Assembly (NCBI RefSeq): GCF_016599855.1
Contig: NZ_CP067041.1
Span: 806,001 to 870,000, forward strand
Source: Bradyrhizobium diazoefficiens
Lineage (GTDB): Bacteria > Pseudomonadota > Alphaproteobacteria > Rhizobiales > Xanthobacteraceae
Length of the DNA stretch: 64,000 bases
Direction of reading: 5' to 3'
Shown: positions 1 to 8,364 of the stretch, in pieces
How positions within the stretch are numbered: position 1 is the stretch's first letter
Layout of the letters: each line of letters starts with the position of its first letter
Program-made: the position numbers and the translations under genes
Notes under the pieces: generated by a model
Told to the model about the DNA's origin: nothing
Seen by the model: only the letters and a program-made list of their open reading frames with translations
The model's database searches: none

Positions 1-416
1 CCATGGCCGTACTGGCGCACGCGGAGGCCGGCGAGATCGCTGCGCGCCTTCGCACGATTCCCTTGCCCGGCCATCAGAATTTGCGCGAACCGGAGAACGG
101 TCTGGTGATGCTGCGCGGCCGGGTCGGTGGCGATGGCGCGCCGTTCAATCTCGGCGAGGCGACGGTGTCGCGCGCTGCGGTGCGGCTTGCGAGCGGCGAG
201 GTCGGCTTCGGCTACACGCTCGGGCGCGACGGTGAGAAGGCGCGGCTGATCGCGCTGTGCGACGCGCTGGCGCAGTCGAAGGAATTTGGCGCGGCCGTCG
301 AGCGGGACGTTATCGCGCCGTTGCGCGAGCAGCTTATGGTCGAGCGGAAGCGGGCGGCGGAAGAGACCGCGGCGACGAAGGTTGATTTCTACACCATGGT
401 GCGCGGTGAGGGGTGA
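1..416 (+). CDS. phnG: PhnG, C-P lyase subunit (5' end outside window)
   Basis: PhnG is a core subunit of the carbon-phosphorus lyase complex (PhnGHIJ), which couples ATP and alkylphosphonate into ribose-1-alkylphosphonate 5-triphosphate. About 137 residues are visible and read straight off the left edge. The family is about 150 residues and the first in-window Met (base 3) falls inside the conserved N-terminal helix, so the true start lies upstream. The family-typical stretches GLVMLRGRVGG, FNLGEATVSR and GYTLGRD are present. The stop is 4 bp before phnH, and phnH, I, J, K, L, M and N follow on the same strand, so this is near the front of one operon. Identification is secure from sequence and synteny. 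Confidence 0.95.
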   Translation, partial: MAVLAHAEAGEIAARLRTIPLPGHQNLREPENGLVMLRGRVGGDGAPFNLGEATVSRAAVRLASGEVGFGYTLGRDGEKARLIALCDALAQSKEFGAAVERDVIAPLREQLMVERKRAAEETAATKVDFYTMVRGEG

Positions 417-420
417 GGCC

Positions 421-1029
421 ATGACCACGATTGCGGAACTGCCTCCGGGGTTCGTCGACAAGGTGTTGTCGGCGCAGTCGACCTTTCGCTCGGTCATGGA
501 CGCGATGGCCCGTCCGGGCGCGGTCCAGCGCATCGTGCCGATGGTGGGAACGCCTGCCACGATGATGCGCGGCACCGCCGCCATCGCGCTGACGTTGTTC
601 GACCACGACACGCCGCTCTGGCTCGATGCGCGGATGTCGGAAAGCTCGGACGTGTTGAAATGGCTGAAGTTTCACACCGGCGCGCCGGTGGTGCAGGACT
701 CTTCGATCGCTTCGTTCGCGCTGATCAGTGACGGCGGTACGCTGCCTTCGCTCGAGCGTTTTGCGCTCGGCACGAGCGAATATCCGGATCGTTCGACTAC
801 GGTGATCATTCAGGTCGACAGTCTTGGCGCCGGCCGCAGCTTCGAGCTGCGCGGCCCGGGTATTGACGGTGTCGCGACGCTGCAGGCGTCGATCAGGCCG
901 TTCGACCTGTTCGAACGCCTGCGTTGCAACGAGAAGCTGTTTCCGCGCGGCATCGACGTGGTGCTGGTTGCCGATGATTCCGTGGTCGCGATCCCGCGCA
1001 CCACGCGAATCGTGAGCAAGGGAAGTTAA
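421..1029 (+). CDS. phnH: PhnH, C-P lyase subunit
   Basis: PhnH (202 aa) is a structural subunit of the PhnGHIJ C-P lyase core; it has a fold related to PLP enzymes but no PLP site. The reading frame stays open upstream into phnG, but the ATG at 421 gives the family-typical N-terminus (MTTIAELPPGF, then FRSVMDAMARPG), so this start was chosen. It begins 4 bp after the phnG stop and ends 2 bp before phnI. The conserved C-terminal RGPGI segment is present. Nothing is missing or broken. Confidence 0.95.
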   Translation: MTTIAELPPGFVDKVLSAQSTFRSVMDAMARPGAVQRIVPMVGTPATMMRGTAAIALTLFDHDTPLWLDARMSESSDVLKWLKFHTGAPVVQDSSIASFALISDGGTLPSLERFALGTSEYPDRSTTVIIQVDSLGAGRSFELRGPGIDGVATLQASIRPFDLFERLRCNEKLFPRGIDVVLVADDSVVAIPRTTRIVSKGS

Positions 1030-1031
1030 GC

Positions 1032-2135
1032 ATGTATGTCGCAGTCAAAGGCGGCGAACGCGCCATCGAGAACGCCCATCGCCTGCTCGCCAATGCGCGG
1101 CGCGGCGACCAAAGCGTTCCGGAAGTCTCGCTCGACCAGATCTCGGAGCAACTCGGCCTCGCCGTCGATCGCGTCATGAGCGAGGGCTCGCTCTATGACC
1201 GCGAACTCGCGGCGCTGGCGATCAAGCAGGCGCGCGGCGATCTGATCGAGGCGATCTTCCTGGTTCGCGCCTTCCGCGCCACGCTGCCGCGCTTCGGTGC
1301 GAGCGAGCCGGTCGACACCGGGGTCATGCGGGTGCAGCGGCGCGTGTCCTCGACCTTCAAGGACATTCCCGGCGGTCAGATCCTCGGGCCGACCTTCGAT
1401 TATACCCATCGCCTGCTCGATCCCTCGCTGGCCACGGGCTTTGTGCCCGAGCAGCCTGCGACGGCCGAAGCCTCGACCACGCCGACGCCACGCGTGACGG
1501 ACATTCTGGGCCGCGACGGGCTGATCGAATCCTCGCCGCAAGCCGACGCCGGCGCCAGTGTCGGTGATCTCACCCGCGAGCCGCTGAACTTCCCGGCAGA
1601 TCGCGATTTGCGCCTGCAGAATCTCGCGCGCGGCGACGAAGGCTTTCTGCTGGCGATGGGCTATTCGACCCAGCGCGGCTATGGCCGCAACCATCCCTTC
1701 GCCGGCGAAATCCGCTTCGGCGAAGTCGAGGTCGAATTTTTGGCCGAAGACGTCGGCTTTGCCGTGCCGCTGGGCTCGATCGAGCTGACGGAGTGCCAGA
1801 TGGTCAACCAGTTCAAGGGCTCGGCAACGGAAGCGCCGTGCTTCACGCGTGGCTATGGTCTCGCCTTCGGCCAGAGCGAGCGCAAGACCATGTCGATGGC
1901 GCTGGTCGACCGTGCGCTCCGAGCCCGCGAGCTCGGTGAAGAGGTCGGGGCCCCGGCGCAAGATGAAGAATTCATCATGTCACATTCGGACAACGTCCAG
2001 GCGACGGGCTTCGTCGAGCATTTGAAGCTGCCGCACTACGTCGACTTCCAGTCCGAGCTCGGCCTGCTGCGCAAGCTGCGCAAGGAGTTTGCCGAGGCCA
2101 ACACGCCCGATGCCATGAAGGAGGCCGCGGAATGA
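1032..2135 (+). CDS. phnI: PhnI, C-P lyase core / nucleosidase subunit
   Basis: PhnI (367 aa) displaces the adenine of ATP with phosphonate to form ribose-1-alkylphosphonate 5-triphosphate; with PhnGHL it gives the substrate that PhnJ cleaves. The N-terminus MYVAVKGGERAIENAH is highly characteristic, and the length matches the family (about 350-370 aa). Conserved blocks GYSTQRGYGRNHPFAGEIR and FTRGYGLAFGQSERK are visible near the middle and C-terminal third. It starts 2 bp after phnH and overlaps phnJ by 4 bp (ATGA), so it is translationally coupled in the phn operon. Confidence 0.97.
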   Translation: MYVAVKGGERAIENAHRLLANARRGDQSVPEVSLDQISEQLGLAVDRVMSEGSLYDRELAALAIKQARGDLIEAIFLVRAFRATLPRFGASEPVDTGVMRVQRRVSSTFKDIPGGQILGPTFDYTHRLLDPSLATGFVPEQPATAEASTTPTPRVTDILGRDGLIESSPQADAGASVGDLTREPLNFPADRDLRLQNLARGDEGFLLAMGYSTQRGYGRNHPFAGEIRFGEVEVEFLAEDVGFAVPLGSIELTECQMVNQFKGSATEAPCFTRGYGLAFGQSERKTMSMALVDRALRARELGEEVGAPAQDEEFIMSHSDNVQATGFVEHLKLPHYVDFQSELGLLRKLRKEFAEANTPDAMKEAAE

Positions 2136-3028
2136 ACGCGCCCGCCTACAATTTCGCCTATCTCGACGAGCAGACCAAGCGGATGATCCGCCGCGCGATC
2201 CTGAAGGCGATCGCGATCCCCGGCTATCAGGTGCCGTTCGCCAGCCGCGAGATGCCGATGCCCTATGGCTGGGGCACCGGCGGCGTGCAGGTGACCGCCG
2301 CGATCCTGGGACCGCAGGACGTGCTGAAGGTGATCGACCAGGGCTCCGACGACACCACCAACGCGATCTCGATCCGCAAATTCTTTGCCAAGACCGCCGG
2401 CGTCGCCACGACGACTTCGACGGACGAGGCGACCGTGATCCAGACCCGGCACCGCATCCCTGAGACGTCGCTGCACGCGGACCAGGTGCTGGTCTATCAG
2501 GTGCCGATCCCGGAACCCCTACGCTTCCTCGAGCCCCGCGAGACCGAGACGCGGCGCATGCATGCGCTCGCCGAATACGGCCTGATGCATGTGAAGCTCT
2601 ATGAGGACATCGCCCGCTTCGGCCATATCGCGACGGCCTATGCCTATCCGGTGAAGGTCAATGCGCGCTATGTGATGGATCCGTCGCCGACGCCGAAATT
2701 CGACAATCCCAAGATGGACAATTGCCCGGCGCTGCAATTGTTCGGGGCAGGCCGCGAGAAGCGCATCTACGCGATCCCGCCTTACACTCAAGTCGTGTCG
2801 CTCGATTTCGAGGATCATCCGTTCGAGCCGTACCGTTTCAACGCGCCCTGCGCGCTGTGCGGCGCTGAAGATTCCTATCTCGATGAGATCGTCACCGACG
2901 ACAAGGGCAGCCGCATGTTTGTCTGCTCGGATACCGACCATTGCGAGGGACGGCAGGCCGCCGGCCATCACGGCAGCCTGAGCGCTGCGCCATACAAGGA
3001 GAAGGCGCAAGGAGGCTCGCATGGCTGA
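2132..3028 (+). CDS. phnJ: PhnJ, radical-SAM C-P lyase
   Basis: PhnJ (298 aa) is the catalytic radical SAM enzyme that cleaves the C-P bond of ribose-1-alkylphosphonate 5-phosphate, releasing the alkane and a cyclic ribose phosphate. The four essential cysteines are in place: Cys240, Cys243 and Cys265 (iron-sulfur cluster) and Cys271 (proposed thiyl radical), matching Cys241/244/266/272 of the E. coli enzyme. The cluster lies in PCALCG...FVCSDTDHC. The start ATG overlaps the phnI stop, and the last 8 bp overlap phnK. It appears fully functional. Confidence 0.98.
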   Translation: MNAPAYNFAYLDEQTKRMIRRAILKAIAIPGYQVPFASREMPMPYGWGTGGVQVTAAILGPQDVLKVIDQGSDDTTNAISIRKFFAKTAGVATTTSTDEATVIQTRHRIPETSLHADQVLVYQVPIPEPLRFLEPRETETRRMHALAEYGLMHVKLYEDIARFGHIATAYAYPVKVNARYVMDPSPTPKFDNPKMDNCPALQLFGAGREKRIYAIPPYTQVVSLDFEDHPFEPYRFNAPCALCGAEDSYLDEIVTDDKGSRMFVCSDTDHCEGRQAAGHHGSLSAAPYKEKAQGGSHG

Positions 3029-3818
3029 TCACGATATGCTCGAAAACGATCAGCCGCTGCTGGTCGCCGAGAGCCTCAGCAAGTCCTACGGCCGCATCGC
3101 TGCATGCCGCGACGTGTCGTTCTCGCTCTATCCCGGCGAGGTGCTGGCGATCGTCGGAGAATCCGGCTCCGGCAAGTCGACGCTGTTGCAAATGCTGTCG
3201 GGCCAACTCGCCGTGAGCGGCGGCCATGTGTCCTACCGGATGCGCGACGGCGTCATCCGCGATCTGGCATCGCTCGGCGAGGCCGAGCGCCGCCTCTTGT
3301 TCCGCACCGATTGGGGTTTCGTGCACCAGGATCCCGCGCAGGGCCTGCGCATGGCGGTCTCCGCCGGCGCCAATGTCGGCGAGCGTCTGATGGCGGTGGG
3401 CTGGAATCACTATGGCCGCATTCGCGACACCGCGTCAGATTGGCTGACCCGCGTCGAGATCGACGTGGTGCGTATCGACGATGCGCCGCGGACCTATTCC
3501 GGCGGCATGCGCCAGCGCCTCCAGATCGCGCGCAACCTCGTCACCGGACCGCGGCTGGTGTTCATGGACGAGCCGACCGGCGGGCTTGATGTTTCAGTCC
3601 AGGCGCGCCTGCTCGATCTCCTGCGCAATCTCGTCGCCGAGCTGCATCTCGCCGTCGTCATCGTCACTCACGATCTCGCGGTGGCGCGGCTGCTGTCGCA
3701 TCGCGTGTTGGTGATGAAGGGCGGCCGCGTCATCGAGACCGGTCTCACGGACCAGGTGCTGGATGATCCGCGCGAGCCCTACACCCAGCTCCTCGTCTCC
3801 TCGATTCTGCCGCCATAA
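3021..3818 (+). CDS. phnK: PhnK, C-P lyase ABC-type ATPase
   Basis: PhnK (265 aa) is an ABC-family nucleotide-binding protein that docks on the PhnJ face of the C-P lyase core; it is not a transporter subunit. Walker A (GESGSGKST, around residue 50), the ABC signature (YSGGMRQRL, around 160) and Walker B (LVFMDEPTGGLD) are intact, followed by a normal H-loop (VTHDLAVA). It overlaps the phnJ end by 8 bp and is followed after 10 bp by phnL, the second such ATPase. It resembles oligopeptide importer ATPases, but its position settles the assignment. Confidence 0.96.
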   Translation: MADHDMLENDQPLLVAESLSKSYGRIAACRDVSFSLYPGEVLAIVGESGSGKSTLLQMLSGQLAVSGGHVSYRMRDGVIRDLASLGEAERRLLFRTDWGFVHQDPAQGLRMAVSAGANVGERLMAVGWNHYGRIRDTASDWLTRVEIDVVRIDDAPRTYSGGMRQRLQIARNLVTGPRLVFMDEPTGGLDVSVQARLLDLLRNLVAELHLAVVIVTHDLAVARLLSHRVLVMKGGRVIETGLTDQVLDDPREPYTQLLVSSILPP

Positions 3819-3828
3819 GCCTTTCAAC

Positions 3829-4539
3829 ATGAGCTCTCTGATGACCGCCATGATCGAGATCGCCGATGCCAACAAGACCTTCACGATGCACCTGCAGGGT
3901 GGCATCGAATTGTCCGTCGTGCGCGGCGTGACCTTCCATGTCGATCGCGGCGAATGCGTCGTGCTGTCGGGGCCGTCAGGTGCCGGTAAATCGTCGATCC
4001 TGAAGATGATCTTCGGCAACTACCGTTGCGATTCCGGCCGGATCGGCATCCGCCATCGCGGTGCACTGATCGACCTCGCCACCGCCGAGCCGCGGCAGGT
4101 CCTCAATGTCCGCCGCGCGACGATCGGCTATGTCAGCCAGTTCCTGCGCGCTGTGCCGCGGGTCGCGACCATCGACGTTGTTGCGGAGCCCTTGATCGTC
4201 AACGGCATGGCGCGCGTTGATGCACAAGCCCGCGCCGGCGAGCTTTTGCATCGTCTTAACATTCCCGAGCGGCTGTGGCAGCTCCCGCCCTCGACCTTCT
4301 CCGGCGGAGAGCAGCAGCGCGTCAATATTGCGCGCGGCTTCATCTCGGAGCTGCCGATCCTGCTGCTCGACGAGCCGACCGCCTCGCTCGATGCCGCCAA
4401 CCGCGCCGTCGTGGTCGAGCTGATCGCCGAAAAGAAGCGCCAGGGCGTCGCCATGGTCGCCATTGTCCATGACGACGAAATCCGCCATCTGATTGCCGAC
4501 CGCATCGTCGACGTCACCAGCTTTGCCGCCGCGGCCTGA
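3829..4539 (+). CDS. phnL: PhnL, C-P lyase ABC-type ATPase
   Basis: PhnL (236 aa with the ATG at 3829) is the second ABC-type protein of the C-P lyase system and acts with PhnGHI in the first, ATP-consuming step. Walker A (GPSGAGKSS), signature (FSGGEQQRV) and Walker B (LLLDEPTAS) are present. The frame is open upstream into phnK. The ATG at 3829, 10 bp after the phnK stop, gives a length close to the 226-aa E. coli protein; in-frame ATGs at 3841 and 3850 are also possible. phnM follows after 12 bp. Confidence 0.95.
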   Translation: MSSLMTAMIEIADANKTFTMHLQGGIELSVVRGVTFHVDRGECVVLSGPSGAGKSSILKMIFGNYRCDSGRIGIRHRGALIDLATAEPRQVLNVRRATIGYVSQFLRAVPRVATIDVVAEPLIVNGMARVDAQARAGELLHRLNIPERLWQLPPSTFSGGEQQRVNIARGFISELPILLLDEPTASLDAANRAVVVELIAEKKRQGVAMVAIVHDDEIRHLIADRIVDVTSFAAAA

Positions 4540-4551
4540 AGGAAGAGGGAC

Positions 4552-5703
4552 ATGAACGCCAAGGACATCGTGATCGCCAACGCCAGGATCGTGCTGGCTG
4601 ACCGGCTGATCGAACAGGGCTGGCTTGCTCTCGCGAACGGACGTATTGCCGAGATCGGCGAGGGCAGGGCACCCGCGCGCGCCGAAGATGCCGGTGGCGA
4701 CCTCATCATGCCCGGCTTGATCGAGCTCCACACCGACCACCTCGAAGCGCATTACGTGCCGCGTCCCAAAGTCTTCTGGAATCCGGTCGCCGCCGTCGTC
4801 TCCTATGACGGCCAGCTCGCGACCTCGGGTATCACGACCGTGTTCGATTCGCTCCGCGTCTGGCGTGAGGAGGGCGCCGAGGAAGTCGATGGCCGCGCCG
4901 GCGTGCTTGCCGCGGCCATCACGACCGCGCGCAACTCGAACCTGCTGCGCGCCGATCACTTCCTGCATCTGCGCTGCGAAATTCCGATGCCGAGCGTCGT
5001 CGAGGAGGCCAAGGAGCTGATCGGCCGTCCCGACGTCAAGCTGATGTCGCTGATGGATCACACGCCCGGCCAGCGCCAGTTCCGCGACGAGATCAAACTG
5101 CGCGACTATTATCGCGGCAAGGGTGGCGGCAAGACCGACGCCGAGCTCGATGAGCTGTTCGCAAAACGCTTCGAGTATCAGAAGGCCTATGCCGCGACCA
5201 ATATGCGCCAGATCGTGGCGCTGGCGCATCAATACAAGATTCCGCTAGCGAGCCATGACGACACCACCGAGGAGAACGTCGCCGATGCCGTGCGTGACGG
5301 TGTCGCGGTGGCGGAATTCCCGACCACGCTCGAGGCCGCGCGCGGCCTGCACCAGGCCGGCATCGACATTCTGATGGGCGCGCCGAACGTGGTCCGCGGC
5401 GGCTCGCATTCCGGCAACATTGCCGCGGTTGATCTTGCCCGCGAAGGCCTGCTCGACATCCTGTCGTCAGACTACATCCCGTCCAGCCTGCTGATGGGCG
5501 CACTGCAATTGCCGGAGCATGCGCCGTCGATCAGCCTGCCGGCGGCCGTTCGCACCGTGACGAAGGCCCCGGCCGATGCGGTCGGCCTCACCGATCGCGG
5601 CGAGATCGCGGTCGGCAAGCGTGCCGATCTGATCCGCGTCCACGTCGCGGGCAGCGTTCCCGTGGTCCGCAGCGTCTGGCGCGAAGGGGGCCGTGTCGCG
5701 TGA
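4552..5703 (+). CDS. phnM: PhnM, ribose-1-alkylphosphonate triphosphate diphosphatase
   Basis: PhnM (383 aa) is an amidohydrolase-superfamily enzyme that removes pyrophosphate from alpha-D-ribose 1-methylphosphonate 5-triphosphate, giving the PhnJ substrate. The metal-binding signature ELHTDHLEAH follows the first beta strand (around residue 62). Further metal-ligand regions include LASHDDTTEE and the late SSDYIP aspartate motif. A good ribosome-binding site (aggaagaggg) precedes the ATG. The stop overlaps the phnN start by 4 bp. Confidence 0.96.
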   Translation: MNAKDIVIANARIVLADRLIEQGWLALANGRIAEIGEGRAPARAEDAGGDLIMPGLIELHTDHLEAHYVPRPKVFWNPVAAVVSYDGQLATSGITTVFDSLRVWREEGAEEVDGRAGVLAAAITTARNSNLLRADHFLHLRCEIPMPSVVEEAKELIGRPDVKLMSLMDHTPGQRQFRDEIKLRDYYRGKGGGKTDAELDELFAKRFEYQKAYAATNMRQIVALAHQYKIPLASHDDTTEENVADAVRDGVAVAEFPTTLEAARGLHQAGIDILMGAPNVVRGGSHSGNIAAVDLAREGLLDILSSDYIPSSLLMGALQLPEHAPSISLPAAVRTVTKAPADAVGLTDRGEIAVGKRADLIRVHVAGSVPVVRSVWREGGRVA

Positions 5704-6296
5704 GCGAGATCGTCACGTCGGAAGTGGCGGAGGCGGACGCGATTGGACCGGGGCGACTGGTGCTCGTGGTCGGCCCGAGCGGCGCCGGCAAGGACACGCT
5801 GCTGCGGCTCGCGCAGACGGCCTGTGTCGACGACCACGACATTGTCTTCCCGCGCCGCGTTGTGACGCGCGCATCCTCCGCCGACGAGGACAACATCGCG
5901 GTGAGCCCCGACGAATTCGCCCGCGCGCGCGATCACGGCGATTTCGCCGTGCATTGGGACGCGCATGGCCATTCCTATGCGCTGCCGCTGGAGATTAACG
6001 ACGACATCCGCGCCGGGCGCGCCGTTGTCGTCAACGTCTCGCGCACCGTCATCGCCGCGTTGCGCCAAAATTATGCCAAGGTCGTCGTGGTCGCGATCAC
6101 GGCACCTCCTGACGTGCTGGCACAACGGCTCGCCGCGCGTGCGCGTCACAGCGATGGCAATATCGCAGACCGCCTCGCGCGCAGCGTCGATGACGCATCG
6201 GCCAATGCAGACGTCACCATCCTCAATGCGGGCAGCGCCGACTATCACGGCCGCCAGCTTGTGCGCGTGATCAGGAACGAATGCTGGCGCGAATAA
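5700..6296 (+). CDS. phnN: PhnN, ribose 1,5-bisphosphate phosphokinase
   Basis: PhnN (198 aa) phosphorylates ribose 1,5-bisphosphate to PRPP, returning the sugar from C-P lyase to nucleotide metabolism. It is a P-loop kinase of the guanylate-kinase type: Walker A is GPSGAGKDTL near residue 25, and VTRASSADEDNIAVS is the base/substrate region. The start is a GTG in the GTGA overlap with phnM. It is the last phn gene seen; the next gene starts 25 bp later and may share the transcript. Confidence 0.95.
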   Translation: MSEIVTSEVAEADAIGPGRLVLVVGPSGAGKDTLLRLAQTACVDDHDIVFPRRVVTRASSADEDNIAVSPDEFARARDHGDFAVHWDAHGHSYALPLEINDDIRAGRAVVVNVSRTVIAALRQNYAKVVVVAITAPPDVLAQRLAARARHSDGNIADRLARSVDDASANADVTILNAGSADYHGRQLVRVIRNECWRE

Positions 6297-6320
6297 CCGC
6301 GCAGAACAGGAGAGAGCGGA

Positions 6321-6932
6321 ATGACGGTGATCAAGACGGTCGAGGAACTCGAGGCCATCTACGGCGCCACCAACGACGCCTCGACCGTGAAAGTCGCCGA
6401 CCACGTCACGCCGCTGTACCGCATCTTCATCGAGAAGGCGCCGTTCGCAGCTCTTGCCACCGTCGGGCCCGAGGGCATCGACTGCTCTCCGCGCGGCGAT
6501 CTCCCCGGTTTCGTGCGCATCCACGATCCCAAGACGCTGATGCTGCCGGATCGCCGCGGCAACAACCGGATCGATTCGCTGCGCAACATCGTCCGCGATC
6601 CGCGCGTGTCGCTGATGTTCCTGATCCCTGGCTCCGGCAACGCGGTCCGTGCCAACGGCCGCGCGCATCTCTCGGTCGATCCCGACCTGCTGGCCTCGTT
6701 CAAGGTCGAGGGCAAAGCGCCGCGCACCGTCATGGTGATGAACGTGAAGGAGATCTACTTCCAGTGCGCCCGCGCCATCGTCCGCTCCGACCTCTGGAAC
6801 CCCGACAAGCGCATCGACCCGAAGACGCTGCCGACGCCCGGCCAGATTCTCGCCGAGATGAGCCAGAACAAGGTCGGCGGCGCGGAGTACGACCGCGCTT
6901 GGCCTGAACGAGCGGCGGCGACGATGTGGTAG
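6321..6932 (+). CDS. Pyridoxamine-5'-phosphate-oxidase-like FMN-binding protein
   Basis: This 203-aa protein belongs to the PPOX/FMN-binding split-barrel superfamily, in the group often annotated as MSMEG_1061-type FMN-dependent proteins. Evidence is the N-terminal barrel segment FAALATVGPEGIDCSPRGD and the motif LPDRRGNNRIDSLRNI, which sits where such proteins bind flavin phosphate. A ribosome-binding site (aggagag) precedes the ATG. It lies 25 bp after phnN and may be co-transcribed, but the family is not known to act in phosphonate breakdown. The substrate is unknown; an oxidoreductase using FMN or F420 is expected. Confidence 0.8.
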   Translation: MTVIKTVEELEAIYGATNDASTVKVADHVTPLYRIFIEKAPFAALATVGPEGIDCSPRGDLPGFVRIHDPKTLMLPDRRGNNRIDSLRNIVRDPRVSLMFLIPGSGNAVRANGRAHLSVDPDLLASFKVEGKAPRTVMVMNVKEIYFQCARAIVRSDLWNPDKRIDPKTLPTPGQILAEMSQNKVGGAEYDRAWPERAAATMW

Positions 6933-7005
6933 ACAGCTGCCTCAGCGCGCACTGGTGACCCGCCCGCGGCTCGCGATGACCCGGCTCCCGGGCCGTGGCG
7001 CCTCG

Positions 7006-7509
7006 TCAGCGCCGGCGGCGCGCCCGGGTGCGTGCCGCTTTCTTTGCGGCGGCGGATCGGGCCTTGGCGCCCTTGGTCTTGCTCGCCTTCCGCGCGGCGG
7101 CGGAGCGCGACGCAGCGGTTCGCCGGTTTGCGGCGCGCTTGCCCTGCTTCGACAGGGCGCTGCGCGATGCGGTCGAGCGCGGTTCCTTCTTCAGGACGCC
7201 TTCGACCGCACGCGACACGCGCGGACGGCGTTTCGGCGTGCGTTTGCCCTGGCCGACCTCGTAAGCGTATTTGGCGCTCTTGCGCGTCGACTTCTTGGTT
7301 CGCCCTTTGCGCGGTGGCGGCAGATCGACGCCGGCACGGCGTGCCTCCGACAGGCCGATCGCGATGGCCTGCTTCGTCGAGCGCGCACCGTGCTTACCCT
7401 TCCTGATCTTGTCGATCTCGTCCTTGACGAATTCGCCGGCCTGCGTACTTGCCGATTTGCCGGCGCGCTTGTCCTGCTTGGCTTTGCGGATGACTTCCTG
7501 TCTAGGCAT
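7006..7509 (-). CDS. DUF6496-like small basic protein with histone H1-like tail
   Basis: This 167-aa, very basic protein has an N-terminal domain (about residues 1-95; MPRQEVIRKAKQDK, EFVKDEIDKIRKGKHGARSTKQAIAI) of the type grouped as DUF6496. A low-complexity Ala/Arg/Lys/Ser tail resembling bacterial histone H1-like proteins follows. The frame extends 14 codons upstream, but the ATG at 7509 has a clear aaggagaa ribosome-binding site and the expected start. It is convergent with the PPOX gene. Nucleic-acid binding is inferred from charge and composition only; function is unknown. Confidence 0.7.
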   Translation of the reverse strand: MPRQEVIRKAKQDKRAGKSASTQAGEFVKDEIDKIRKGKHGARSTKQAIAIGLSEARRAGVDLPPPRKGRTKKSTRKSAKYAYEVGQGKRTPKRRPRVSRAVEGVLKKEPRSTASRSALSKQGKRAANRRTAASRSAAARKASKTKGAKARSAAAKKAARTRARRRR

Positions 7510-7577
7510 GGCGCGAGTTCTCCTTGAAATGGTCAGGGATGTCTCGCGCAACGCGCAAGACCGGCGATTGATCCTTT

Positions 7578-8360
7578 TCAGTTCCGCAGCGCCGCCAGCA
7601 GCTCATCCGGCCGCTCGGCCATGATCATGTGGCCGGCGCCCGGCACCACGACGGTCTTCGCATGCGGGATCGCTGCCGCAAGCGCTTTGCCCGCCTTCGC
7701 CGGCGTCATCATGTCCCGCTCGCCAAGAACGAGAGTCGTCGGCACCTTCACGGTCGCCGCCGCCTGAAGCGCATTCGCATAAGCATTGCAGGCGGACAGA
7801 TCCTTGAAGAGGACGTCCGGCTCGCAAGCCTGAAGCACCGCCTGAGCGCCGCCGTGCATCCACAGGCCCGGCGCAAGGCTGCCGCCGAGCTCGGCCTTGA
7901 AGCCGAGAGCCCAGATCGAGACCATGTCGAGCGCATCCTGCTCGTTGGCTTCGGCGGCCTTCAGCAGATCCGGGCCGACCGTCATGGTTGCGGCCGTGCC
8001 GATCAGGCTCAGCGCGGAGACCTTGTCGGGATGCCGCGCGGCCGTCTCCAGCGAGATCAGCGATCCCATGGAATGGCCGATCAGATGCGCCTTCGAGCTT
8101 CCTGCCGCATCGAGCAGCGCGGCGGTCCAGTCGGCCATCTCCGCGATGCTGCCGAGCGAAGGTCCGGCGGAGCGGCCGTGACCGGGGAGATCGGGCGCGA
8201 GGACACTATAGCCGTGATGGGCGAACCAGCGCGTGTGCAGCGCCCAGGTCGAATGGTCGAAGCCGGCGCCGTGGAGGAATACGACTGTGGGGAGCGACTT
8301 GTCGAAGTCGCGGCCGCCGGTCGCGGCAAACACATCAGTGCCGTTGACGGAGAGCTTCAT
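7578..8360 (-). CDS. Alpha/beta-fold hydrolase
   Basis: This 260-aa protein has a complete alpha/beta-hydrolase layout: oxyanion strand VVFLHGAGFDHSTW, nucleophile elbow GHSMGS (Ser around 100), acid region LGERDMMTPA and a C-terminal PGAGHM histidine. The start was set at MKLSVNG (8360) because the upstream extension overlaps the sulfhydrylase gene and lacks family sequence. It begins 4 bp after the stop of the O-acetylhomoserine sulfhydrylase gene on the same strand, so the two form an operon. The physiological ester, lactone or thioester substrate cannot be read from sequence. Confidence 0.85.
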   Translation of the reverse strand: MKLSVNGTDVFAATGGRDFDKSLPTVVFLHGAGFDHSTWALHTRWFAHHGYSVLAPDLPGHGRSAGPSLGSIAEMADWTAALLDAAGSSKAHLIGHSMGSLISLETAARHPDKVSALSLIGTAATMTVGPDLLKAAEANEQDALDMVSIWALGFKAELGGSLAPGLWMHGGAQAVLQACEPDVLFKDLSACNAYANALQAAATVKVPTTLVLGERDMMTPAKAGKALAAAIPHAKTVVVPGAGHMIMAERPDELLAALRN

Positions 8361-8364
8361 GGTG

